50,439 nucleotides of DNA from contig CP070829.1 in NCBI GenBank assembly GCA_020344755.1, positions 960,217 through 1,010,655 on the forward strand, given 5' to 3'. The notes beneath the pieces were generated by a model. That model was not told where the DNA came from, did no database searches, and worked only from the letters and a program-made list of their open reading frames with translations. The position numbers were made by a program, and so were the translations under genes. The stretch's first letter is position 1, and each line of letters starts with the position of its first letter. This stretch comes from Gemmatimonadales bacterium (lineage in GTDB: Bacteria > Gemmatimonadota > Gemmatimonadetes > Longimicrobiales > Gaopeijiaceae). Below are positions 16,532-25,877 of the stretch, piece after piece.

Positions 16532-18736
16532 CTAGTTCAGGACGCTGAGGATGTTGGAGTAGTCGTCGGTCCAGCGGACGGGGCTGATGTCCGCCGCGTA
16601 TCGGGTCCAGAGGGGCTCGCGAGTGAGGGCCTGGATGGCCGCAGTGCTTTCCGAGAATGCACCCACGATCGTTCTGTGCGCCCCTTCGTCCAGGGCTTCG
16701 GCAGAGGGGGAGTAGTCGGCGTAGGCGACCGGCCTGCCTCGGGCCCGAGCGTATCCCTCGAGGACCCGGCGTAGATCCGCGTGGCGACTCGATATGTGGA
16801 AAACCACGAGTCCCGTGGACTTGACCTTGTCGATGTACAGGTCGAGCGCCTCGTCCGTGAGCAGGTGCACCGGGATGAAGTCGCTGCTGAAGGCATCGAT
16901 GATGAGAAGGTCAAACGTATCCTGGTCCAGCTTCTCCAGCTCCAACCGGCCGTCACCGATGACCACGGAGACGTCTGCCGGACTGTCGCCGAGGAAGGTG
17001 AAGTGCTCCCGGGCCAGGTCTTCCACGAGGGGGTCGATCTCGAAGTAGGTGATCCGCTGGCCGGGCTTTCCGAACCCGGCGAGCCCTCCGGTGCCTAGCC
17101 CAACGATGCCAATGGCGGCGGAATCGTCCTCCGCCCGCATCAGGCTCCCCATGGGCCCGGAGGGATGATAGTAGAAAGAGGGTATGGCCCGACGCGCCTC
17201 GTCCTTCCACTGCATGCCGTGAACGGTCGTCCCATGGATCATCTGGATGGTCTCGGCGTCCTCCACGATGGAGATGACCCCGAAGAAGCTCCGCTCACGC
17301 TCCACCATGCGCGATGCGAAGCCGCTGGAGAGCACCAGGATGCATGCGATCCCTACCGTCACACTGTTGAGACCCACGTACCGAGCCGAGGCGAGGGACC
17401 ACAGGATCACGCCACCGAGAACTCCGAGGGTCAGACCCCACCCCTGCACCTGAATGGAGGTGAGCACGGGCAACAGGAAAGCCGCACCAGCGAGGAGCCC
17501 CACGATCCAACTCGGACGAGACGGTGTCAGGCGATCGGTCTCCGGGTCGACGTACACGAGAAACGCCACTGCCATAAGGGTCAGCGGCATCTCCGCAACC
17601 GAGTCGAAGACCAGCGGGGCGACCAGGCCATTCAGGGTCCCACCCAGGGCACCTCCGAGAGAGATCCAGAGGTAGAATGCGGTGAGATGCTTCGCGCCCG
17701 GGCGCCCGGCAGCCAGGTCACGGTGACACAGCAGGGCTCCGAAGAAGAGCGTTCCAAGGGCGATGAAGAGCGTCACCTCGAAGGAGGGCCGCCCGCCCAC
17801 CAGGAGAAGGCCCACAGACGCCATGAGAAAGGTCGTCGCTGCGGCTGTGAGGACGGGTCGGGGCAGACGGTCCGCCGCACCGAAAGCCACGATGAAGGTC
17901 AACAGGAAGAGGGCGAGGGGAACGACCCACAGGAGCGGGGTTGGGGCGAGATCCGTGGTGATCTGCGTCGACACGCTCAGCAGAAGGCTCGACCCGACGG
18001 CGGATCTCACGATCCACATGAGCACTCGGCGGCGCCCCACGGACACTTGCGCCCCTCCTGGAGTCGCCTCGGGTTCGGGCATGGGTTCCGTCGGCACTTC
18101 CACCATATAGGACCGCGGCCGAGCCGCGGCGTGAACCATGACTGCCAGCGTCAGGACAACGAAGAGGGCATAGCCTCCACTCCATAGGCGGGCCTGATCC
18201 AGGACCCCGAACGACGGCTCGAGCACGAAGGGATAGCACAGGAGGGCGATGAGCGAGCCCGTGTTCGAAGCGGCGTAGAGCCAGTACGGGTCTTGACTCC
18301 CCCGGAATCCACCCTGGGTCCACCACCATTGTACGAGCGAGGAGTTCGAGGACAGGGTGAAGAATGGAGCAGCCACCAGCAACCACAGCGAGAGGAGAAG
18401 CCGGGCTGCGGGCCAGGCGCTGGTCGCCACCCCGATGGACATGCCGGAGCCCAGGGAGGGGGGCAGGAGGAGGAGCGGGAGAATGAGAACGGCGCTGTGG
18501 AGGGTCAGCCCCAGAGCCTTCGACCGGAGCTGGCTCAGGACGAAGGCGTAGAGGTAGCCCAGGAGGAGGAGGACCTGGAAGAAGACCAGCGCCGTGTTCC
18601 ATACAGCCGGACTCCCCCCGTAGACCGGCAACAGCATCCGGGTCACCAGCGGCTGCACCAGAAAGAGCAGGAAGGCGCTCAGAAAGATCGAGGCGATGAA
18701 TACCAGCTGGATGGGGCGCACCGAGGTCAACCTCAT
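16532..18736 (-). CDS. Fused MFS-like membrane domain and spermidine-synthase-like domain
   Basis: The 734-residue protein has an N-terminal membrane region of roughly 12-14 helices (residues about 10-490). It opens with the family's typical SAFLLFLVQPLVTRMLLPVYGG and includes ALLCHRDLAAGRP. A C-terminal Rossmann domain (about 500-734) resembles spermidine synthase: GLGTGGLAGFG glycine loop, YFEIDP acidic residue binding the adenosyl moiety, VVIGDGR, and LIIDAFSSDFIPVHLL. The usual polyamine-binding residues are not all recognisable, so true aminopropyl transfer is doubtful. Fused proteins of this kind are widespread but mostly uncharacterised. It is on its own strand between the glycosylase and dctP. 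Confidence 0.85.
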   Translation of the reverse strand: MRLTSVRPIQLVFIASIFLSAFLLFLVQPLVTRMLLPVYGGSPAVWNTALVFFQVLLLLGYLYAFVLSQLRSKALGLTLHSAVLILPLLLLPPSLGSGMSIGVATSAWPAARLLLSLWLLVAAPFFTLSSNSSLVQWWWTQGGFRGSQDPYWLYAASNTGSLIALLCYPFVLEPSFGVLDQARLWSGGYALFVVLTLAVMVHAAARPRSYMVEVPTEPMPEPEATPGGAQVSVGRRRVLMWIVRSAVGSSLLLSVSTQITTDLAPTPLLWVVPLALFLLTFIVAFGAADRLPRPVLTAAATTFLMASVGLLLVGGRPSFEVTLFIALGTLFFGALLCHRDLAAGRPGAKHLTAFYLWISLGGALGGTLNGLVAPLVFDSVAEMPLTLMAVAFLVYVDPETDRLTPSRPSWIVGLLAGAAFLLPVLTSIQVQGWGLTLGVLGGVILWSLASARYVGLNSVTVGIACILVLSSGFASRMVERERSFFGVISIVEDAETIQMIHGTTVHGMQWKDEARRAIPSFYYHPSGPMGSLMRAEDDSAAIGIVGLGTGGLAGFGKPGQRITYFEIDPLVEDLAREHFTFLGDSPADVSVVIGDGRLELEKLDQDTFDLLIIDAFSSDFIPVHLLTDEALDLYIDKVKSTGLVVFHISSRHADLRRVLEGYARARGRPVAYADYSPSAEALDEGAHRTIVGAFSESTAAIQALTREPLWTRYAADISPVRWTDDYSNILSVLN

Positions 18737-18979
18737 CGACGGAGGGGAGGCTCGAAAGCCTGAACGCTAAGCACCGACCCGGGGACTGGGCTACCCCCGA
18801 GGATACGGACGATGCCCGGCGGCCGGAGCGACCGTGGCCCATCCACTAGAGAGGGCCCGCGGTTCGGCCCCCGAGCATGGATCCGGCCCGCCGAGTCCCG
18901 CATCGCACGGCGAGTCCGCGAAACCCGGGCCGCGTATCCGGCCGGTCCCCGGAGCGGGGCCCACGGCACGTCGCCCCCG

Positions 18980-20119
18980 TCAATCCGTGATGAGCGGATT
19001 CGGCACCTGGTTGAAGGCGAAGCGGGCGTAGTGCTGTTCGTTCCCCGCGAAGTAGGGGAAGACCTCCATCCGGTACGCGTTCCAGGACTCGTACACCGTG
19101 CGGAAGGTGGTGTCTGCCGCGGCCTGCTCCTCCAGGAAGGCGTTGCTCTCCCGCCAGGCCGCTTCGAGAATCTCGTCGGAATACGCCCGCAGACTTACCC
19201 CGTGCTCATTCACCAGCCGGTTGAGCGCCTTGGGATTCTCCACGTCGTAGCGGGCCAGCATGTCCACCATGGATTCGTGGCAGGCCATTCGCAGGAGTTC
19301 CCGGTACGGGTCCGGAAGCTGGTCGTAGGCCGCCCGGGATACCTGGAGGATGGCATTGAGTCCCGGCTCCCACCACCCGGGCAGGTAGTAGTTGGGTGCG
19401 ATCTGGTAGAATCCCAGTTTCTCGTCGTCGTAGGGTCCCACCCACTCTGTGGCATCGATGGCGCCCCGCTCCAGCGCGGGATAGATGTCGGGGCCCCCGA
19501 GCACCTGAACCGACGCACCCAGGCGCGCCATGATCTCGCCCCCCAGACCCGGGATCCTCATACGGAGTCCCTGCAGGTCCTGGACCGAGTTCACGGGCTC
19601 CCGGAACCAGCCCCCCATCTGGGTCCCGGTGTTTCCTGCGGGGATTGGGACGATGCCGAAGTCCGCGTAGACGCTCTCCAGGAGCTCCAGCCCGCCTCCG
19701 TGAAGCAGCCAGGCAGACTGCTGCCGGGCGTTCAGTCCGAAGGGCAGGGTGGAGTCGAAGGCCAGGGCCGGGCTCTTGCCGATGTAGTAGTAGCCCCCGG
19801 TGAGCCCTGCCTGGACGGTGCCCTGTTGCACCGCATCCATCACCTGCAGCGGTGGGACGATCTCTCCCGCGGCGTAGACTCGAATGCGGAAGCGACCGCC
19901 GGTGAGGGTGGAGATCCGTTCGGAGATCCGTTCCGCGGCGCCATGGAGGATGTCCAGTGAAGGGGGGAACGAGGTGGCGAGCCGCCATGAGACCTCCGGG
20001 CCCTGGACGGCTGCTTCCGCGGTGGCCACGACGGTACCCGCGTCACCACCACACGCACTCACCACTCCCGCGCCTGCGGTCCCCAACGCGGCCTTCCTGA
20101 CGAAATCCCTGCGTCGCAT
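18980..20119 (-). CDS. dctP: TRAP transporter substrate-binding protein, Tat-exported lipoprotein (DctP/TakP-like)
   Basis: The ATG at 20119 gives 379 residues beginning with a twin-arginine signal (MRRRDFVRKAALG) and a lipobox-like VVSAC with cysteine 23, so it is likely folded before export and lipid-anchored. Mature motifs GNTGTQMGGWFREPV and DATEWVGPYDDEKLGFY closely recall TakP-type binding proteins that bind 2-oxo monocarboxylates. The conserved Arg of TRAP receptors lies in the GLRMRIPGLGG region. It would deliver substrate to DctQM encoded 3 kb away. The divergent neighbour is a 2-hydroxy-acid oxidase, whose product is a 2-oxo acid, which supports this substrate class. Confidence 0.88.
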   Translation of the reverse strand: MRRRDFVRKAALGTAGAGVVSACGGDAGTVVATAEAAVQGPEVSWRLATSFPPSLDILHGAAERISERISTLTGGRFRIRVYAAGEIVPPLQVMDAVQQGTVQAGLTGGYYYIGKSPALAFDSTLPFGLNARQQSAWLLHGGGLELLESVYADFGIVPIPAGNTGTQMGGWFREPVNSVQDLQGLRMRIPGLGGEIMARLGASVQVLGGPDIYPALERGAIDATEWVGPYDDEKLGFYQIAPNYYLPGWWEPGLNAILQVSRAAYDQLPDPYRELLRMACHESMVDMLARYDVENPKALNRLVNEHGVSLRAYSDEILEAAWRESNAFLEEQAAADTTFRTVYESWNAYRMEVFPYFAGNEQHYARFAFNQVPNPLITD

Positions 20120-20271
20120 TCGAATCCACTCCTGTCCGGCTATCCGGGTCCGTCGCCACGGAGGACCACGTCCCGCCCCTCCCTTGAGCAGGGAGGAGCC
20201 TCCCACCATTGTGGCGGAGGCGGAGAATGAAGTAATGGTCCCATCCGGGACGGGCAAATCCCCGCCGGCCC

Positions 20272-21402
20272 ATGTCCCTACCTTCGAGGTCCGCCGTGTC
20301 CACCGAGCCCAGCACCTTTCCCCGCAATCTGGTCGAGTGTCAGGCCGCCGCCCGGGAGAGGTTGCCTCACCCCGTCTACGAGTACTACGCCCGCGGAGCC
20401 GAGGACGAAGTCACCCTCGAGGGAAACACGCGCGCGTTCGGGGACGTCCACTTCCGGCCCCGGGTCCTCGTCGACGTGTCCGAGGTGGATCTCTCCTGCA
20501 CGCTCTTTGGGGAGCGTCTCCCGTCCCCCGTGCTCCTCGCGCCCACGGCGTTCCAGCGCCTCTGCCATCCGGAGGGTGAGGTCGCGACGGCCCGAGGGGC
20601 CGGCAGGAGAGGTCACCTGATGGTGGCGTCCACCATGGCCACGACGCGGATCGAGGAGATCGCCGCCCATGCGGCGGGCCCCCTTTGGCTGCAGCTCTAC
20701 GTCTTCCGGACCCGAAGCCTCACCGAGGATCTGGTGCGGCGGGCCGTGGAGGTCGGGTGCCGGGCCATCTGCCTTACGGTCGACGTGCCCGTGGCGGGGA
20801 ACCGGGAACACGATGCCCGCAACCACTTCACCCTGGGGGACGAGGTGGAGATCGCCAACTTCGCGGGGTATGTGCAGTCCCGCTTACCCGAGCAGGACCG
20901 GGATTCGGGGCTGGCTGCATTTATCCGGGAAGAGTTCGATCCCAGCCTCACGTGGGAATCGGTGGCCTGGCTCCGGCGGCTCGGGAACCTCCCGGTGGTG
21001 GTGAAGGGAATCCAGCACCCGGCCGACGCCGAGCAGGCGGTGGAGGCCGGCGCAGACGCCATCGTGGTCTCCAATCACGGGGGGCGGCAGCTGGACGGCG
21101 CCGAGCCGACGATTCGGCTACTGCCCGACGTGGTGGCGGCGGTGAAGGGGCGGATTCCCGTGTTGATGGACGGAGGGATTCGCCGAGGGACCGACGTGGC
21201 CAAGGCGCTGTGCCTGGGGGCCAGGGCGGTCCTGGTCGGGCGTCCCTACCTCTGGGGCCTGACCCTGGGCGGCTCTGCCGGAGTCTCCCACGTCCTCGAT
21301 ACGCTGGACGCTGAGCTCCAGAGGGCCATGGCACTCCTGGGGGCGGTCCGCCTCACGGAGCTTGGGCCCGATTGTTTGGCCCCCATCCCTCGCCGGCACT
21401 AG
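20272..21402 (+). CDS. FMN-dependent 2-hydroxy-acid oxidase/dehydrogenase (lactate/glycolate oxidase family)
   Basis: The 376-residue protein has the family's landmarks in order: YEYYARGAEDEVTLEGN, RPRVLVDVS, LLAPTAFQRL, LQLYVFR, VDVPVAGNREHDARN, the FMN-contacting Lys in VVVKGI, the active-site SNHGGRQLDG with catalytic His, and the phosphate-binding LMDGGIRRGTD and GRPYLWGL. It oxidises an L-2-hydroxy acid such as lactate or glycolate to the 2-oxo acid. No membrane segment is evident. It starts 152 bp from the divergent dctP start, so the two may share regulation. Confidence 0.88.
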   Translation: MSLPSRSAVSTEPSTFPRNLVECQAAARERLPHPVYEYYARGAEDEVTLEGNTRAFGDVHFRPRVLVDVSEVDLSCTLFGERLPSPVLLAPTAFQRLCHPEGEVATARGAGRRGHLMVASTMATTRIEEIAAHAAGPLWLQLYVFRTRSLTEDLVRRAVEVGCRAICLTVDVPVAGNREHDARNHFTLGDEVEIANFAGYVQSRLPEQDRDSGLAAFIREEFDPSLTWESVAWLRRLGNLPVVVKGIQHPADAEQAVEAGADAIVVSNHGGRQLDGAEPTIRLLPDVVAAVKGRIPVLMDGGIRRGTDVAKALCLGARAVLVGRPYLWGLTLGGSAGVSHVLDTLDAELQRAMALLGAVRLTELGPDCLAPIPRRH

Positions 21403-21456
21403 CTTTCAGCCTCCCACTCAGCGGTCGCGATCCGACCCCTCCTGCGAGAGGTTTTC

Positions 21457-21795
21457 ATGCTTCCGAAGATCGAGAATCCTGTGGAGTTCCTGGTGGCGCA
21501 CGGGATCCTGTTCGAGATGAACCGGCAGGTGCTCCACCCCCTGGGTCTGGAGCTCCACTTCCACCTGGACGAGACCGGTAAGATCACCGACATCGACCTC
21601 CTGGATAACCGTGACGGGGCGGAGCCCATCGCCTTCGGTCCCGAGGCGTACAACGAGGGCCGCGAGAAGTACGAGGCGTATCTGAGGGAGCATGGCCGCC
21701 GGAACATCCAGAAGCGCCGGCAGCTGGGGATGGTGATTCAGACGGGTCCGAACCTTCCGCACCAGTTCCACGACGTTCACTACGGTGAGGAGTGA
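21457..21795 (+). CDS. Conserved hypothetical protein, 112 aa
   Basis: This is a small soluble protein of mixed alpha/beta character. Visible features are MLPKIENPVEFLVAHGILFE at the start, then HPLGLELHFHLDETGKITDI, which looks like a beta-hairpin with a conserved Asp/Glu turn. A charged helix (YNEGREKYEAYLREHG) and a tail with QTGPNLPHQFHDVHYG follow. Two His residues in the tail could bind metal, but this is only a possibility. No family is recognised with certainty. It is followed directly by the gamma-glutamyltransferase gene, whose ribosome-binding site overlaps its last codons. Confidence 0.65.
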   Translation: MLPKIENPVEFLVAHGILFEMNRQVLHPLGLELHFHLDETGKITDIDLLDNRDGAEPIAFGPEAYNEGREKYEAYLREHGRRNIQKRRQLGMVIQTGPNLPHQFHDVHYGEE

Positions 21796-21799
21796 CGCT

Positions 21800-23539
21800 T
21801 TGAGGAACAGCGCCCGAAGCCTCGCACCCCTGACGGGTGGCTATCTATCCCTCCTGGCTGGCGTCACACTCTGCTTCCCGGGGTCCCTCGGAGCCCAGGC
21901 CATCGTGGCGGGGGAGCGGGGAGAGACGGTACGGGCGGGCGGCGGCATGGTGGTCTCCGAACACCCGGAGGCTTCCCGGGCCGGTGCCGAAGTGCTGGCC
22001 GAGGGAGGGAACGCCGTGGACGCGGCGATTTCGACGGGCTTCGCCCTGGCGGTTACCCATCCGTCTGCGGGGAACATCGGTGGCGGCGGCTTCATGGTGA
22101 TCCGCTTCCCGGACGGCACGACCACGGCGCTGGATTTCCGAGAGAAGGCACCTGTTGCGGCCCACCCGGAGATGTGGCTGGAAGAGGGAGAATACTCGGC
22201 TACCCGGCACCACTTCAGCCACTGGGCCGTAGGGGTTCCCGGAACGGTGGCCGGGTTCGAGAGGGCCGCCCGGCTCTACGGGAGTCGGGAGTGGAGCCGG
22301 CTGGTCGAGCCGGCGGTCACGCTGGCCCAGGAGGGCTTCCAGCTGACCGAGGGCCTGGCGGCGAGCCTCGCCTCCGTCATACGCAGATACGAGGAGTATC
22401 CGGCGACGGTGGCGGCCTTTTCGCGGAGCGGCACCCCCTACGAGGCTGGGGAAACCCTTCGCCAGCCGGATCTGGCCCGGACCCTCGCGCGCATCCGTGA
22501 CCGGGGCGCCGAGGACTTCTACCGTGGCGAGACCGCCCGGCTGATCGCCGCGGAGATGGAGCGGGGTGGAGGGCTCATCACCCTGGCGGACCTGGCGAGG
22601 TATCAGGCTCGCGAGCGGTCGCCCGTGACCGTGGACTACCGGAACCACAGGGTCATCTCCATGGCTCCCCCGAGCAGTGGTGGAGTCGCCATCGCCACCA
22701 TGTTGAACATCCTGGAGGGGTTCGACGTGGGATCCATGGAACACAACTCCCCCGAGTACCTCCACCTCCTGGCCGAGGCCATGCGTCGGGCGTTCCGGGA
22801 TCGGGCGGAGTACCTTGCGGATCCCGACTTCGTGGATGTTCCGGTGCATGCACTGACCTCGGCGGGCCATGCCGCGGCGCTCCGGTCGACGATCAACCTG
22901 GAGCGGGCCTCCGACTCGTCACCGCTGGACGTGGTGGAGCCGGCCGAGAGCCTGGAGACCACCCACTATTCGGTGGTTGATGCATCCGGCATGGCCGTGT
23001 CCGTGACCTACACCCTGGAGGCCGGGTATGGCTCCGGGATCGTGGTGCCCGGCGCCGGCTTCCTCCTGAACAACGAGATGGGAGATTTCAACGCGGGGCC
23101 CGGCCTGACCGACGACCGGGGGCTCATCGGGACCGACCCCAATCTCGCCCGCCCGGAGCAGCGGATGCTCTCCAGCATGTCCCCCTCCATCGTGGAACGG
23201 GATGGGCGACTCCTCGCGGTGGTGGGGAGTCCGGGAGGACGCACGATCATCAACACGGTCCTCCAGTTGATCCTCAACCTGACCGACTTCGGAATGGACC
23301 TCCCGACGGCGGTGGCTGCACCGCGGATCCACCACCAGTGGCTTCCGGATCGGATCGTCATGGAGGAGGAGGGCGCCGACAGCGAGTTGGTCGCGGCGCT
23401 GGAGGCATTGGGGCACGACGTTCGCGTCCGCGGGCGTCAGGGGCTCGCACACTCCATCCTCGTGGATTCCGCCACCGGAGAGCTGGTTGGACAGCCGGAT
23501 GTCCGCAATCCGGACTCCGGCGCCGCGGGGGTGCGCTAG
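21800..23539 (+). CDS. ggt: Gamma-glutamyltransferase (glutathione hydrolase)
   Basis: The 579-residue precursor has a signal peptide (MRNSAR, hydrophobic stretch, ending near LGAQA) and matches the N-terminal nucleophile hydrolase GGT. The large subunit includes VVSEHPEASRAGAEVLAEGG and GNIGGGGFMVIR. The self-cleavage site and nucleophile Thr lie in LETTHYSVVDASG, and the C-terminal subunit has LNNEMGDFN and SMSPSIV. It is a periplasmic enzyme that cleaves gamma-glutamyl bonds. I chose TTG at 21800 because GAGGAG lies seven bases before it and it gives a clean signal peptide; GTG at 21785 is the alternative. It follows the 112-residue hypothetical gene closely. Confidence 0.92.
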   Translation: MRNSARSLAPLTGGYLSLLAGVTLCFPGSLGAQAIVAGERGETVRAGGGMVVSEHPEASRAGAEVLAEGGNAVDAAISTGFALAVTHPSAGNIGGGGFMVIRFPDGTTTALDFREKAPVAAHPEMWLEEGEYSATRHHFSHWAVGVPGTVAGFERAARLYGSREWSRLVEPAVTLAQEGFQLTEGLAASLASVIRRYEEYPATVAAFSRSGTPYEAGETLRQPDLARTLARIRDRGAEDFYRGETARLIAAEMERGGGLITLADLARYQARERSPVTVDYRNHRVISMAPPSSGGVAIATMLNILEGFDVGSMEHNSPEYLHLLAEAMRRAFRDRAEYLADPDFVDVPVHALTSAGHAAALRSTINLERASDSSPLDVVEPAESLETTHYSVVDASGMAVSVTYTLEAGYGSGIVVPGAGFLLNNEMGDFNAGPGLTDDRGLIGTDPNLARPEQRMLSSMSPSIVERDGRLLAVVGSPGGRTIINTVLQLILNLTDFGMDLPTAVAAPRIHHQWLPDRIVMEEEGADSELVAALEALGHDVRVRGRQGLAHSILVDSATGELVGQPDVRNPDSGAAGVR

Positions 23540-23551
23540 CGGCGCCGGAGC

Positions 23552-24253
23552 GTGTCCCAACCCCCCGGAAGGGAAGGATACCGTTTCCGCCACCATCTGA
23601 AGCTGGCGCTGGAAGAGTACGACGCCGCAATCCGGAGATTCATCCCCGGCTACGAGGAGATGCTCCGCCGTGCGGCCGAGGAGGTGCTGAAGCGGGATCC
23701 TCGGCGCGTGCTGGACCTGGGGGCCGGGACCGGAGCCCTGTCCCGCGAGCTCCTCCGGCGGTCCGACACCGTGCTGGTGGAGGCGCTGGACCTGGATCCG
23801 GAGATGCTCGCCCTGGCCCGAAGCCGACTCCGGGAGTGGAGTGACCGGGTCCGCTACCGGGAGGGCTCGTTCGACGCGGAGCTCCCACACGCAGACGCGA
23901 TCACTGCGTCGTTGGCCCTCCACCACCTTCCCACCCTGGAGGCGAAGGGCGCCGTCTTTCGGCGAATCCACCGAGCCCTTCCCCCAGGCGGGCTGTTTGC
24001 CAATGCGGATGTGACCATGCCCGCGGAACACACGGAGCGCGGCGCGGCCTACCAGTCGTGGGCGCAACACCTGGCGCGGCACGGCATCCCCGTCGACGGG
24101 GCGTTCGGCCATTTCCGAGAATGGTCCGGAGAGGACACCTACCTTTCAGTGGAGGAGGAGGTCGCCGCGCTGGAATCGGTGGGGTTCCGCGCGAGGGTGA
24201 CCTGGCAGGACCGGGTGAGCACCCTCGTGGTGGCGGAGAAGGTTCTTCCCTGA
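23552..24253 (+). CDS. SAM-dependent class I methyltransferase
   Basis: The 233-residue protein has motif I VLDLGAGTGALSREL, an acidic residue after the second strand in EALDLDPEML, and SFDAELPHADAITASLALHHL for later motifs. This is the class I Rossmann methyltransferase pattern with a ubiE-like LHHLP segment. The substrate is unknown. The start is GTG at 23552, with GGAG directly before it at an unusually short spacing. The gene is 12 bp downstream of the gamma-glutamyltransferase stop, so it may be cotranscribed with it. Confidence 0.82.
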   Translation: MSQPPGREGYRFRHHLKLALEEYDAAIRRFIPGYEEMLRRAAEEVLKRDPRRVLDLGAGTGALSRELLRRSDTVLVEALDLDPEMLALARSRLREWSDRVRYREGSFDAELPHADAITASLALHHLPTLEAKGAVFRRIHRALPPGGLFANADVTMPAEHTERGAAYQSWAQHLARHGIPVDGAFGHFREWSGEDTYLSVEEEVAALESVGFRARVTWQDRVSTLVVAEKVLP

Positions 24254-24306
24254 CGGACCGGGGTGGAGTATGATCGCATCGTACCCCCCCGACAGGAGGA
24301 GCAGCT

Positions 24307-24738
24307 ATGCGCCTCTCCCAGGTCCTCTGCGAGAAGGGATCCCACGTGGTGACGACCCACCGGGGCGTCACCGTCCTCGAGGCCATCCGGTCCCTCGTCG
24401 ACCGGAACATCGGCGCGCTCGTCGTCATGGAGGGTCGTGATACCGTCGGCATTTTGACGGAGCGGGACCTGCTGCGCTTTCTTGCGCGGGGTCCCGCCGA
24501 TCTGGACGAGGTCCGGGTGGGAGACCTGATGACCCGGGACGTGATCACGGCCCGAGCCGACGATTCGTTGGCCCACGCCATGGAAGTCATGACGGAGCAC
24601 CGGGTGCGCCACCTTCCCATAACGGAGGACGGGCGGCTCGCGGGGATCGTGTCCATCGGTGACGTGGTGAACACGCTTCGCACCGAGATCGAGTCCGAGA
24701 ACCTCCGCCTGAGGGAGTACATCGCCGGAGCCGGATAG
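24307..24738 (+). CDS. Tandem CBS-domain protein
   Basis: The 143-residue protein consists of two CBS domains, about residues 5-62 and 71-130. Each has the typical TVLEAIRSLVDRNIGALVV-type helix and a GILTERDLLRFLA or GIVSIGDVVNTL exit motif. Stand-alone CBS pairs bind adenosine nucleotides or SAM and act as energy sensors, often regulating a partner enzyme or channel. Here no partner is fused. A strong GGAGGAG lies before the ATG. It ends in a short gap before the convergent aminotransferase gene. Confidence 0.87.
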   Translation: MRLSQVLCEKGSHVVTTHRGVTVLEAIRSLVDRNIGALVVMEGRDTVGILTERDLLRFLARGPADLDEVRVGDLMTRDVITARADDSLAHAMEVMTEHRVRHLPITEDGRLAGIVSIGDVVNTLRTEIESENLRLREYIAGAG

Positions 24739-24839
24739 GAGGGCCGGGTGCCGGCGGAGCAAGGTCGGACCGTTCCTACAGTCCCGGGTCTTTTCCGCTC
24801 CGAGGGGACCGCTCGCGGCCCGACCCGGTGTGAGAGAGC

Positions 24840-25769
24840 TCAGTCCACCCGGGTCAGCCAGTCGTGGCGGTCCTCCACCCGTCCCTTGACCACGTCCATG
24901 AAGGCCTTCTGGAGCATGAGGGTCACCGGGCCCGCCTTCCCGGTGCCCACCTCGATCCGGTCTACGCTCCGGATCGGCGTGACCTCGGAGGCCGTCCCCG
25001 TGAAGAACATCTCGTCGGCGGTGTAAAGGGACTCGCGGGGCACCAGTTGCTCCCGCACGGGGACACCCACGTCTTCGGCGAGCTGGAGGATCGCGTCCCG
25101 GGTGATTCCGGACAGGGAGGTGCCGTCCAGAAACGGTGTGATGAGCGTACGGTCCCGGACCAGGAACAGGTTCTGACCGCTTCCCTCGCTCACGAGGCCC
25201 CCGGGGCCGAGGGCGATCCCCTCGGTGTACCCGTTGGCCACGGCCTCCATCTTGATCAGCTGCGCGCTCACGTAATGACCGGCAGCCTTGGCGGCCACGG
25301 GGAAGGTATTGGGGTGCGCTCGGAGCCACGACGAGGTGCAGACGTCCACACCCTTCTCCAGCGCTCCCTCACCCAGGTAGGTCCCCCACGGCCACGCCGC
25401 CACGTACGTCTCCAGGGGAGAGGCCTCCGCATAAAGACCTGCGGCACCGTATCCCCGGAGCACCATGGGTCGGATGTAGCAGTCCCCGAGGTCGTTCTTC
25501 CGGACCGTCTCCACGCACGCGGCGTGGAGCGCCGAAGCGTCGTGCCGCAGGGGAAGCCGATAGATGCGGCAAGAGTCCTGGAGTCGCCGGATGTGCTCGC
25601 CGAGTCGGAAGACGGCGGGCCCCCTCGGGGTCTGGTACGCCCGAATCCCCTCGAAGACCGACGTACCGAACTGCACCGCCGTACTGAGGAGGTGGAGCTG
25701 TGCGTCCGCCCACGGAATGAACTCGCCGTCCTTCCAGATCCACTCGGATTCGCTGATTCGGCCGGACAT
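24840..25769 (-). CDS. ilvE: Branched-chain amino acid aminotransferase
   Basis: The ATG at 25769 gives 309 residues, the usual length. The class IV aminotransferase fold shows AVQFGTSVFEGIRAY at the start, YIRPMVLRGYG in the first half, the PLP-Lys region in AQLIKMEAVANGYTEGIAL, the EGSGQNLFLVRD motif and the TGTASEVTPIRSVD segment. It transfers the amino group between glutamate and branched-chain 2-oxo acids in Val, Leu and Ile synthesis. It is the last gene of a minus-strand group with the SDR and cupin genes. GGGGAG lies about nine bases before the start. Confidence 0.92.
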   Translation of the reverse strand: MSGRISESEWIWKDGEFIPWADAQLHLLSTAVQFGTSVFEGIRAYQTPRGPAVFRLGEHIRRLQDSCRIYRLPLRHDASALHAACVETVRKNDLGDCYIRPMVLRGYGAAGLYAEASPLETYVAAWPWGTYLGEGALEKGVDVCTSSWLRAHPNTFPVAAKAAGHYVSAQLIKMEAVANGYTEGIALGPGGLVSEGSGQNLFLVRDRTLITPFLDGTSLSGITRDAILQLAEDVGVPVREQLVPRESLYTADEMFFTGTASEVTPIRSVDRIEVGTGKAGPVTLMLQKAFMDVVKGRVEDRHDWLTRVD

Positions 25770-25877
25770 GCGCTGTGTCTCCCCTTCAGGGTCTCTATTG
25801 AACCGGACCGGGTTGGCCCGGGCGCCGGTCCCAGGGAGACCGACGACCCGCTCCAACGATGATCCGTAGGTGCGGCG

